Assembly (NCBI GenBank): GCA_910574805.1
Contig: CAJTCV010000012.1
Span: forward strand, 62,001 to 126,000
Direction of reading: 5' to 3'
Source: Lachnospiraceae bacterium
GTDB taxonomy: Bacteria > Bacillota > Clostridia > Lachnospirales > Lachnospiraceae
Length of the DNA stretch: 64,000 bases
Shown here one piece after another: positions 17,282 to 27,343 of this stretch. The notes below the pieces were generated by a model. The model worked only from the letters and a program-made list of their open reading frames with translations, searched no databases and had not been told where the DNA came from. The stretch's first letter is position 1; every line of letters begins with the position of its first letter. A program made the translations under genes and the position numbers.

Positions 17282-18259
17282 ATGAAAGCATATTTAAACG
17301 AGAAGAAACTGGAAGATTATCTGGGGAGAAAACTGGTATGCAGAGAAGAAAGACAGTTTGCATTGTTTCTGTATCTGGCTTTTCTGGAGAAGAAAAAAGG
17401 GAGTTCAGACCCATGGATTACAAAGCGGGTGAAATCCTGTCTGGAGGAAGAACACGATCCGATCATTGAGGAAGTGTATTACGAGGCAACTCTTATGAGA
17501 GATTATTTTGCCGGGTGTAAGAAAGGAAGCGGTTCCGGAGCGGAGGAGTTCAATCGAGGCCTTTTGCATTTTTGCCTGGATTTTCTGCCCTGTGGTAAAG
17601 AAAGAGCAGACAAATGCATAGAAGAATTAACGGAAGGCTGCGGAGGTCGGATGGATTGCCATCTGGGGACGAAAAAGATAAAAGATGCAATAAAAAAGAG
17701 ATATCCGAATATAAAAGCCATGATGAAAAACGAAACAGAAGACGTACCGCAGTTGTATGAAAAGGCCTGTCTGGATATTGCCAGAATGATGATGAATGCG
17801 ACGCCGGATCTTCTGGTGATCTACAGGATCGGCGGGGAGCGTTATGCAAAAGCACTGGAGTGTAAATACCAGTCAGGGCAGGGAACTTATGAAGATGTGG
17901 TGGGCGTGGGAATAAAGATGCAGTATTTTATTCAGGAATGCGTGATGAGCTTTCTGTTTGGGAAAAATGATTTGTTCAGAAAAAATGAAAAAATTATAGA
18001 AGAAAAACTTCCGAAGAAACCGAAAAAAGCGACGCTGTGGTGCGATGAAAACGGTTCGACAACACGGCGCGACAGGTTTTGGGAAAATGTTTACAAGGGG
18101 ATTTTAAATCAGGAAACTGCTTCCGAAGGTATCAGAAATAAAGGAGTCAGTGAAATCAAATTCTTTGATAAAGAAGATTCAGAAGCAAATGGAAACAAAG
18201 GGGTAGAAAAGAGCAAAAGGATCGGTATTCGGGAATTATTAAAACACATGTATACATAA
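17282..18259 (+). CDS. hypothetical protein, candidate PD-(D/E)XK nuclease
   Basis: 325 residues from ATG 17,282 (GGAGGAGG upstream). Near residue 180 the segment TPDLLVIYRIGGERYAKALECKYQSG has the spacing of a PD-(D/E)XK active site: PD, about 15 residues with beta character, then ECK. A helical region and a basic, low-complexity C-terminus follow (KLPKKPKKATLW… KSKRIGIRELLKHMYT). It could be a restriction-type or defence nuclease; family not identified. Its base composition is more AT-rich than the genes around it. Confidence 0.5.
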   Translation: MKAYLNEKKLEDYLGRKLVCREERQFALFLYLAFLEKKKGSSDPWITKRVKSCLEEEHDPIIEEVYYEATLMRDYFAGCKKGSGSGAEEFNRGLLHFCLDFLPCGKERADKCIEELTEGCGGRMDCHLGTKKIKDAIKKRYPNIKAMMKNETEDVPQLYEKACLDIARMMMNATPDLLVIYRIGGERYAKALECKYQSGQGTYEDVVGVGIKMQYFIQECVMSFLFGKNDLFRKNEKIIEEKLPKKPKKATLWCDENGSTTRRDRFWENVYKGILNQETASEGIRNKGVSEIKFFDKEDSEANGNKGVEKSKRIGIRELLKHMYT

Positions 18260-18335
18260 GAGAACACGTCATATTTATGTCGTTATATGACGAAGGGATA
18301 TGCTGCAATAAATTCATCAAAGAAGGGAGCAGATC

Positions 18336-20014
<1,679 letters not shown>

Positions 20015-20137
20015 TGGGAGAACAGATATTCTGTTTATGATTCATGACGAGAGGTTTGTCAACGAAATCTGCAGTTTGTTGTTTATGAAAATATGAGGGA
20101 GAGACAGCAATGAAAAATCCTGGATGTACAGAGAAAC

Positions 20138-20752
20138 GTGATTTTCCGGCAGAGCATATGGCCGGATTTTGTGAAAGAACTGCTTTTGAAATTTCCGGAA
20201 TATCATTTTGAATTTATTACGGAAGACAGAACATATGTACGAATACCAAGAAGCGAATACATCCAGGATTTTCAGCAGAGGAGCATCTGGCGGAATACGT
20301 GGGTCCGGAAAACCCCGGAAGAGTTTGAAGAATATCTGTCACAGTATGTATCTGGCGCGGATGTTCCGGAAATCTGTGACCGGGAGATTTTGAAGATCAA
20401 TTGTCTGGGACTGGCCCCGGAACGTTACCGGAGGCTGGAGGATCATATCAGACAGAATTCGGATAAGGTTGTAAATGCCTCCTTCGAACCGAAGGTGTTT
20501 GAGCTGACCGATCGGGAGGTGGATAAAGGGAAAACGGTGGAGCGCCTGATGCGCATCGTCGGAGCAGAAAGGGAGGAAGTCGCCGTCTTTGGCGACGGGG
20601 ATAACGATATCTCCATGCTGAAGCGCTTTCCTCATTCCTATGCCATGGAAAATGCGATGCCGAAAGCGAAAGCGGCGGCCTCAGAGGTGATCGGACATTA
20701 CAGGGACTATGCGGCGCTGACGCAGATCGAGCGACTGCTTTCGGACAGATGA
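20138..20752 (+). pseudogene. HAD-superfamily (Cof-type) phosphatase lacking its N-terminus
   Basis: The frame from GTG 20,138 holds the cap domain and the C-terminal half of a Cof-type HAD phosphatase, including the motif III/IV region KGKTVERL and FGDGDNDISMLKRFPHSYAMENA. The N-terminal catalytic DxDGT motif is absent, and the bases in front do not encode it in any frame that joins. It directly follows the glycosidase fragment, so both were probably trimmed by the same rearrangement. Confidence 0.75.
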
Positions 20753-20941
20753 GGCGCTTAAAGACGGAGGGAGAAAATTCCTTTAAGGATATGAAAAAAT
20801 GTGGCCGTAACCGGAAAGGCAGAATGCGGGCAGAAATATTTTCCTGAGGACTTATTAAAGCATTTCCTGTATAATGACAGAAGGCGGGGGCCGACGAAGC
20901 CGTCTGTCCTGCCATAAAATGACAAAAAGGGGAACAGGTAA

Positions 20942-21613
20942 ATGTGCCGGGAAATCGAAGGAAGAAGGCAGTGCGGGCAGATAAGGAAGATCATTGATTT
21001 TGAAAAAAGCAGAATGCTTAAGAACCGGACGATCGCAGTATCATGCCATGGGTATCTGGTGGAAGATGTTTCCGTTCTGAATGCATATTGTGAAATGGAT
21101 CAGACAAAGAACGCGTGTGAATCCGGGTGTATAAATTATGGAAAGAAATGGAGCTGTCCTCCATACTCCAGACGGTTCACAGATATTTCCGGTCATTATA
21201 GAAAAGCGGTTCTGCTGGTCTTCCGTACAAAAATGGAATATTATTCCGACGTGAAAAATAAATATACTGCATTGAAAGCTGCAAATGTGACTTTGAAATC
21301 ACTGATTGAAAAATGTGCCAGAATGATCGAAAAGCAGGAAAATGGATATGCTTTATTAAGCGGAAGCTGCCGGCTGTGTAAAAAATGTTCCTGCAGATCA
21401 AAGCAGAAATGCCGGAAACCGGATGCCATGCGGTACAGTATGGAAGCAACCATGCTGAATGTGGAAAAAATATGCAGCGGACTGGCAGGAATAAAATTAC
21501 AGTGGTATCAGAACGGAACGCTGCCGGAATATACGAGTACGGTATCCATGGTGCTGCTGAATGATGAGGTGAAACCGGAGGAACTGGCAGATAAGGTCTA
21601 CCATATGATTTAA
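20942..21613 (+). CDS. DUF2284 cysteine-rich metal-binding protein
   Basis: 223 residues with many paired cysteines: CESGCINYGKKWSCPPYS near residue 60 and CRLCKKCSCRSKQKCRKPDAMRYSMEA near residue 140. This pattern defines the DUF2284 family, thought to bind an iron-sulfur cluster or other metal. A GTATAATG box at about 20,869 and AAAGGGGAA before the ATG support independent expression. Biochemical role unknown. Confidence 0.82.
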   Translation: MCREIEGRRQCGQIRKIIDFEKSRMLKNRTIAVSCHGYLVEDVSVLNAYCEMDQTKNACESGCINYGKKWSCPPYSRRFTDISGHYRKAVLLVFRTKMEYYSDVKNKYTALKAANVTLKSLIEKCARMIEKQENGYALLSGSCRLCKKCSCRSKQKCRKPDAMRYSMEATMLNVEKICSGLAGIKLQWYQNGTLPEYTSTVSMVLLNDEVKPEELADKVYHMI

Positions 21614-21741
21614 GACGCGGAATCAGGAATCAGATTTATGGAATCAGATTTATGAAAAAAGTTCGTGCATCCTCAAAAAAAGTATGCTACAATATAGTCG
21701 ATTTGGGTGTATACCGGAATTAAGAGGATGGAGGATTTCAA

Positions 21742-22320
21742 ATGAGGAAAAAGTCACATATTTCACTGGCGCGTTTTCTGGTGCGGAAGGCCGGAGATGA
21801 TGTGCTGAGGCGCAGATGGAAGGCATTTTATGTGGGAAGCCTGCTGCCGGACTGCAGGCCGTCTTTCCTGACGGTTCGCCATGAATATGAGGAGACCTTC
21901 GATCTGGTGGAGCGTAAGATCCGCAGTCTGACGGAGGATGCGGGGCGCAGGCCGGAGGATTCCATGAGGTATATGATCGATCTGGGGCAGATTTTCCATT
22001 ATATCGCAGATTATTTTACCTTTCCGCATAACAGCAATTATTCAGGCAGTCTGAAGGATCACTGCATTTATGAGAAATATCTGAAGTTCCGGCTTCGCTC
22101 CTATATCCGGGAGAGGGCCTGTGTACTCTGTGCAGAAGAAGGGGAACAGCTGTATTCGGTGGAGGATATTCTGGACTATATCCGCCGGAACCACCGGGAA
22201 TATATGAAGGAATTTCGCAGTGTGGAAGAGGACTGTGAGTACATCACCAGGGTATGCCTGCAGGTCCTGGCAGCCATGGTGTATCTGGTGCATGGTCCGG
22301 CAGCGGCAACAGCGGCGTAG
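21742..22320 (+). CDS. zinc-dependent phospholipase C family protein
   Basis: 192 residues with the family pattern: an N-terminal SHISLARFLV (metal-binding His), FYVGSLLPDCRPSFL, and GQIFHYIADYFTFPHNSNY, which carries the HxxxD and HN zinc ligands. There is no signal peptide, unlike secreted bacterial phospholipase C, so it acts in the cytoplasm or on an unknown substrate. GGAGG lies upstream of the ATG. It ends 11 bases before larE. Confidence 0.82.
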   Translation: MRKKSHISLARFLVRKAGDDVLRRRWKAFYVGSLLPDCRPSFLTVRHEYEETFDLVERKIRSLTEDAGRRPEDSMRYMIDLGQIFHYIADYFTFPHNSNYSGSLKDHCIYEKYLKFRLRSYIRERACVLCAEEGEQLYSVEDILDYIRRNHREYMKEFRSVEEDCEYITRVCLQVLAAMVYLVHGPAAATAA

Positions 22321-22331
22321 GAGTGGACTGT

Positions 22332-23201
22332 ATGGCATATAGAGAAGATCTGGAACAGAAATATGAATGTTTAAAGGACCGGATCGCTTCGGCGGGAAAG
22401 GCGGCCATCGCCTTTTCCGGGGGAGTGGATTCGGTCTTTTTGTTATATGCGGCAAAGGAGGCCCTGGGGGATCAGGTGCTGGCGCTGACAGTCTCTCTCC
22501 ATGCGGTGCCCCGGCGGGAGCTTCAGGAGGCAGAAGACTTCTGCCGGCAGCACGGGATCCGGCACCGGGTTGAGACGGTGGATGAATTTTCCATTGAGGG
22601 ATTTGCGGACAATCCGCCCAACCGGTGTTATCTGTGCAAAAGAACGTTGTTTCGGAAGATGCTGGAGGCAGCAGGGGAAGAAGGCTTTCCTGCGCTGATG
22701 GAAGGGTCCAATCTGGACGATGAGGGAGACTACCGGCCGGGACTTCAGGCGCTTCGGGAGCTTAAGATTCAGAGTCCGCTGAAGGAGAGTGGTTTTACCA
22801 AGGCACAGATCCGGGAGATGTCCAGAAGACTGGGGCTTTCTGCCTGGGAGAAGCCGTCCATGGCGTGTCTGGCTTCCCGCTTTGTGTATGGAGAGAAGAT
22901 CACGCCGGAGAAGATGGCCATGGTGGAACAGGCAGAAGACTTTCTGACCGGGCTGGGCTTTGTGCAGTGCCGGGTGCGCATGCACGGGAATCTGGCAAGA
23001 GTCGAACTTTTGTTCGATGAGATTCCGGTCATGATGGAGCAGGGACGGTATGAACAGGTGCAGAGGCGGCTTGGCGAGCTGGGATTTTCCTATGTTACGC
23101 TGGATCTGAAAGGATTTGAGAGCGGAAGCATGAACAGGGAACTGAGCGGCAGAAGCGCCGGGAAGTGCATGACAGAGGATCAGAAGACATATGAGAGATG
23201 A
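22332..23201 (+). CDS. larE: ATP-dependent sacrificial sulfur transferase LarE
   Basis: 289 residues: PP-loop ATP motif AFSGGVDSVFL near residue 27 and the family signature EKPSMACLASRF with Cys179. LarE adenylates the pyridinium cofactor precursor and gives up its own cysteine sulfur to build the nickel-pincer cofactor of lactate racemase-type enzymes. A second pair, NRCYLCK near residue 98, is seen. No larA, larB or larC is in the window, so the partner genes are elsewhere or the protein serves another pathway. AGGAG precedes the ATG; the end overlaps the next gene by 11 bases. Confidence 0.88.
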   Translation: MAYREDLEQKYECLKDRIASAGKAAIAFSGGVDSVFLLYAAKEALGDQVLALTVSLHAVPRRELQEAEDFCRQHGIRHRVETVDEFSIEGFADNPPNRCYLCKRTLFRKMLEAAGEEGFPALMEGSNLDDEGDYRPGLQALRELKIQSPLKESGFTKAQIREMSRRLGLSAWEKPSMACLASRFVYGEKITPEKMAMVEQAEDFLTGLGFVQCRVRMHGNLARVELLFDEIPVMMEQGRYEQVQRRLGELGFSYVTLDLKGFESGSMNRELSGRSAGKCMTEDQKTYER

Positions 23202-23913
23202 GATATTTGCAAGGACAGAGCTCCTGATTGGAGAAGAAGGGCTGCGCCGCCTTCGGGAGGCGAAGGTGGCGGTCTTCGGCATCGGCGGCGTGGGAGGACA
23301 CGCGGCGGAAGCGCTGGCAAGGAGCGGCATCGGGCATTTTCTGCTGGTGGATGACGATGTGGTCAGCAGGAGCAATCTGAACCGGCAGATCATTGCCCTT
23401 CACAGTACGGTCGGGCAGCAGAAGACAAAGGTCATGAAAGCACGGATCGCCGATATCTGCCCGGAGACGGAGGTGGAGACGAGAGAGTGCTTTTTTCTTC
23501 CGGAAAATGCGGATTCTTTTGAATTTCAGGCATATGATTATGTGGTGGATGCCATCGATACCGTATCCGGGAAGCTTGCTCTGGCACAGTGCTGTCAGGA
23601 GGCGGGAACGCCGCTCATCAGCGCCATGGGTGCGGGAAACAAGATGGATCCGGGAGGGTTCGTGGTGACGGATATCTACCGGACGCAGGTCTGTCCGCTG
23701 GCCCGGGTCATGCGCCGGGAACTGAAGAAGCGGGGAATCGAACGGCTGAAGGTCGTGTATTCCACGGAGGAAGCCGTGACGCCAAAGAAGCAGCTCCGCT
23801 CGGAGAGCTCGGGAAAGGTGATCCCGGGGAGCATGGCGTTCGTGCCGGGGGCGGCAGGGCTTCTGCTGGCCTCGGAGGTGGTGAAGGACCTGCTGTCCGG
23901 TGCCGGGCAGTGA
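23191..23913 (+). CDS. tcdA: tRNA threonylcarbamoyladenosine dehydratase
   Basis: 240 residues of the E1/ThiF-like fold: VAVFGIGGVGGHAAEALARSGIG (nucleotide binding), DDDVVSRSNLNRQ, VVDAIDTVSGKLAL, and the TcdA-specific KMDPGGFVVTDIYRTQVCPLARVMRRELKKRGI. The enzyme uses ATP to cyclise t6A37 in tRNAs to ct6A. It overlaps larE by 11 bases, so the two are translated together. Confidence 0.93.
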   Translation: MRDEIFARTELLIGEEGLRRLREAKVAVFGIGGVGGHAAEALARSGIGHFLLVDDDVVSRSNLNRQIIALHSTVGQQKTKVMKARIADICPETEVETRECFFLPENADSFEFQAYDYVVDAIDTVSGKLALAQCCQEAGTPLISAMGAGNKMDPGGFVVTDIYRTQVCPLARVMRRELKKRGIERLKVVYSTEEAVTPKKQLRSESSGKVIPGSMAFVPGAAGLLLASEVVKDLLSGAGQ

Positions 23914-23962
23914 GGACCGGGGCGGCGCCGGATGAAAACCGGTGCATGACAGGGAGGAGCAG

Positions 23963-26900
23963 ATGGCATTACAGTTGATTCTGGGAAATTCCGGAGCTGG
24001 AAAATCCCATTACATATTTGAAAAGATCATAAAGGAAGCGGAAGAAGCGCCCGGAAAACAGTTTCTGGTTATTGTGCCGGAACAGTTTACCATGCAGACG
24101 CAGAAGGATCTGGTTATGATGCATCCCAGGCGGGGGATCATGAATATTGATGTGCTGAGCTTTGAGCGCCTTGCCCACAGGGTTTTTGAAGAGGTGGGCG
24201 GCGAGCACCGGAAGATTCTGGAGGATACGGGAAAGAATCTCATTCTGCGGCGTCTGGCAGAGGAGAAGAAAGACGAGCTGACGCTTCTGGGCGGCAATAT
24301 GAAAAAGCTGGGCTATATCTCGGAGATCAAGTCCCTTCTGTCAGAATTTACCCAGTACCGTGTGACTTCCACACAGCTGGAAGAGATGATGGAGCGAAAT
24401 CAGAACAACCCGCAGCTTTATTTTAAACTGAAGGATATGAAGGTCATCTATGACAGTTTTCAGGCATATCTGGAAGGAACGTATCTGACGGCGGAAGAGC
24501 TGCTGGGGGCGCTTGAACAGACGGTGGAGAGGTCGGAGGCGGTGCAGGGAAGCGTCATTGTGCTGGATGGGTATACCGGGTTTACGCCGGTTCAGTTAAG
24601 CCTGCTGAAGAAGCTTCTGGCACTGGCGGAGAGGGTGAGTGTGACGCTGACCATGGATGCGGCAGAGGATCCTTTTGCTCCAGGGGCGGAGTATGAACTG
24701 TTTCATATGACAAAGAAGACGATCCGCAGTCTGGTCACTCTGGCAGAGGAAGCAAAGGTGCCGGTGGAAAAGCCGGTGCTCCTGAAAGACGCGGGAAGCT
24801 GCCGGTTCCTTCAGGCGCCGGCGCTGGGTTTTCTGGAGTCCGCCGTTTTCCGGCGCCGGAAGAGGTCCTGGGAGAAGGAGACAGAAGAAGTGGCTCTTTA
24901 TGCGGCGTACAGCCCCCGGGCGGAAGTGGAGATGGTGGGAGAGAGGATCCAGCGGCTGGTGCGGGATGAGGGGTTCCGGTACCGGGATATGGCGGTGGTG
25001 ACCGGCGATCTGGAGCTGTACGGAACGCTGATGGAGCAGGTATTTGCCAGGCTTCGGATCCCGGGCTTTATGGACCGGAAAAAGGACGTGCTGAAAAATC
25101 CCTTTGTAGAATTTCTAAGAGCGCTGCTGGCGGTGATCCAGGAGGATCTTGCTTATGAACCCATGTTCCGGTTGCTCAGAAGCGGTATGACCGGTATCTC
25201 CCGGGAGGAGACGGACCGCCTGGAGAATTATGTGATCGCCCGGGGCGTCCGGGGATTTTCCGGGTGGAACCGGGAGTGGAAGCGGCCGCTTCGGGGGATG
25301 GAGGAAGAAGAGCTCGCTGAGCTGAACGGGATCCGGACAAGGGCGGTACAGGGGCTTTCTGAGCTTCGGAAGCGTCTGAAAGATAAGGAAACGGACACCG
25401 GGAGTATGACCCGGGCAGTCTATGACTATCTGACCGGGCTTCGGATCCAGCAGCAGCTGAAGGAGTACGAGGAACGGTTCCAGGCGGCGGGGGACCACTC
25501 ACGCGCCAGAGAATACGCACAGATCTACGGGATGGTCATGGAGCTTTTTGACAAGATGGTCATGCTGCTCTCTGACTGCAGGATGTCATTTTCAGAATAT
25601 ACGGAGCTTCTGGACGCGGGACTGTCGGAAATGAAGGTTGGACTGATCCCTGCGGGGACGGATCAGGTGGTTGTGGGCGATATGGAGAGAAGCCGGTTAA
25701 AGGACATCAAGGTCCTGTTCTTTGTGGGAGTCAATGAGGGCAGTGTGCCCAAGGCAAAGAGCAGGGGCGGGATCCTCTCGGAGATGGACCGGGAGATTCT
25801 CTCGGAGCAGGAGACGGAGCTTGCTCCCACGTCAAGACAGGAAGCTTATATTCAGAAATTCTATATCTACCTGAACCTGACCAGGCCGTCCCGTCGGCTG
25901 TACTTGAGCTGGAGCCGGACGGACGCGGACGGGAGCGCGCTGCGTCCGTCCTGGCTGATCACTCAGATCCGCCAGCTCTTTCCCGGGGTGCCGGTGGACC
26001 CGGCAGAAGACAGCACGGTTCTGGACCGGCTGGTGACGCCCTGCGGCAGTCTGGGAGAGCTTACAGAGGCGGTGGAGGCAGTGCGGGCGCAGGGGGCAGA
26101 GCCGGAGCAGGTGACGCTGCTCCAGTGGTACGCGGACCAGGAGGAGTGGCAGGAGAAGCTTCGCCGGCTGATGGATGCCGCCTGCTATGCCAGCCGGGAG
26201 AGCGGCATCGGGCAGGCGGTGGCCAGGGCGCTCTACGGGACGCTTCTGGAGGGAAGCGTCACCAGACTGGAGCGGTTCGCGGCGTGTGCCTATTCCCATT
26301 TCCTTCAGTACGGTCTGGGGCTTCGGGAACGGGAGACCTGGGGGCTGGAAGCCGTGGATATGGGAAATGTGTTCCACGGAGCGCTGAAATATTTTTCCGA
26401 TCAGATCGAGGAAAGTCCTTATGACTGGTTTCATGTGCCGGATGAGATGCGGGATGTGTGGATGGAACAGGCGCTGGAACGGGCCATGGAGGATTATGCG
26501 GACCGGGTACTCTCCGGGCGCGCCCAGGATGCCTATGTGCTGGAGCGTGTGCGCCGGATCGGGAAGCGTACGGCCTGGGCAGTCCTGCGGCAGCTCCAGA
26601 AGGGATCCTTTGTGCCGGAAGAGACGGAAGTTTCCTTCCGCAATCTGGAGCAGCTTCCCAGTGTGTCACTTCTGTTGTCGGAGGATGAACGCATGCGGCT
26701 TCAGGGACGGATCGACCGGATCGACGTGTGCCGGGAAGAGGGAAAGACCTATGTACGCGTCATCGACTATAAGAGCGGGAGCACAAGGTTTGACCTGACC
26801 AGCATCTATTACGGGCTTCAGCTGCAGCTGGTGGTCTATCTGAATGCAGCCATGGATACGATGAAGGCGAGGCAGGAGGGCGAGGTGCATCCGGCAGGGA

Positions 26901-27343
26901 TGTTTTACTATCATATCGAAGATCCCCTTCTGGACTATGAAGAATCGGAGGATCCGGAACAGAAGCTCTTGAAGGCGCTTGCCTGGAACGGGCTGGCCAG
27001 CGGGGATCAGGAGGTGCTGGCGCTGATGGACCGGGAGCTGGCTTCCGGCTCGGATATCCTTCCGGTCCGGCTGAAAAAGGACGGGGGTTTTACGGCGTCA
27101 TCTTCAGTGGCGGAGGAAGAACAGTTTCTGAAGCTGACCCGTCACGTGCAGAAGAAGCTGATGGAATACGGGGAACGGATCCTGAAGGGAGATATCCGCA
27201 TGGAGCCCTACGAGCTGGGCGACGAGGACGCCTGCCGGTTCTGCCCCTACCACAGCGTCTGCGGATTTGACGGCAGGGTGGAGGGCTGTACGAAGCGTCG
27301 GCTCCGCCCCATGGAGCGGTGGGAGGTCTGGGAGAAATTATGA
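23963..27343 (+). CDS. addB: ATP-dependent helicase/nuclease subunit B
   Basis: 1126 residues. Walker A ILGNSGAGKSHYI is at the N-terminus. The C-terminal nuclease domain has IDYKSG near residue 935, and the iron-sulfur cysteines are split between AACAYSHF (about 773) and CRFCPYHSVCGF (about 1090), as in AddB. With AddA it resects double-strand breaks and recognises Chi. GGGAGGAG lies just before the ATG at 23,963. It overlaps addA by four bases (ATGA). Confidence 0.96.
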   Translation: MALQLILGNSGAGKSHYIFEKIIKEAEEAPGKQFLVIVPEQFTMQTQKDLVMMHPRRGIMNIDVLSFERLAHRVFEEVGGEHRKILEDTGKNLILRRLAEEKKDELTLLGGNMKKLGYISEIKSLLSEFTQYRVTSTQLEEMMERNQNNPQLYFKLKDMKVIYDSFQAYLEGTYLTAEELLGALEQTVERSEAVQGSVIVLDGYTGFTPVQLSLLKKLLALAERVSVTLTMDAAEDPFAPGAEYELFHMTKKTIRSLVTLAEEAKVPVEKPVLLKDAGSCRFLQAPALGFLESAVFRRRKRSWEKETEEVALYAAYSPRAEVEMVGERIQRLVRDEGFRYRDMAVVTGDLELYGTLMEQVFARLRIPGFMDRKKDVLKNPFVEFLRALLAVIQEDLAYEPMFRLLRSGMTGISREETDRLENYVIARGVRGFSGWNREWKRPLRGMEEEELAELNGIRTRAVQGLSELRKRLKDKETDTGSMTRAVYDYLTGLRIQQQLKEYEERFQAAGDHSRAREYAQIYGMVMELFDKMVMLLSDCRMSFSEYTELLDAGLSEMKVGLIPAGTDQVVVGDMERSRLKDIKVLFFVGVNEGSVPKAKSRGGILSEMDREILSEQETELAPTSRQEAYIQKFYIYLNLTRPSRRLYLSWSRTDADGSALRPSWLITQIRQLFPGVPVDPAEDSTVLDRLVTPCGSLGELTEAVEAVRAQGAEPEQVTLLQWYADQEEWQEKLRRLMDAACYASRESGIGQAVARALYGTLLEGSVTRLERFAACAYSHFLQYGLGLRERETWGLEAVDMGNVFHGALKYFSDQIEESPYDWFHVPDEMRDVWMEQALERAMEDYADRVLSGRAQDAYVLERVRRIGKRTAWAVLRQLQKGSFVPEETEVSFRNLEQLPSVSLLLSEDERMRLQGRIDRIDVCREEGKTYVRVIDYKSGSTRFDLTSIYYGLQLQLVVYLNAAMDTMKARQEGEVHPAGMFYYHIEDPLLDYEESEDPEQKLLKALAWNGLASGDQEVLALMDRELASGSDILPVRLKKDGGFTASSSVAEEEQFLKLTRHVQKKLMEYGERILKGDIRMEPYELGDEDACRFCPYHSVCGFDGRVEGCTKRRLRPMERWEVWEKL

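Noticed and set aside
26125-26424. Several frames of 70-100 codons inside addB and addA
   Set aside because: Shadows of GC-rich coding sequence in other frames; the true frames carry complete helicase and nuclease motifs.
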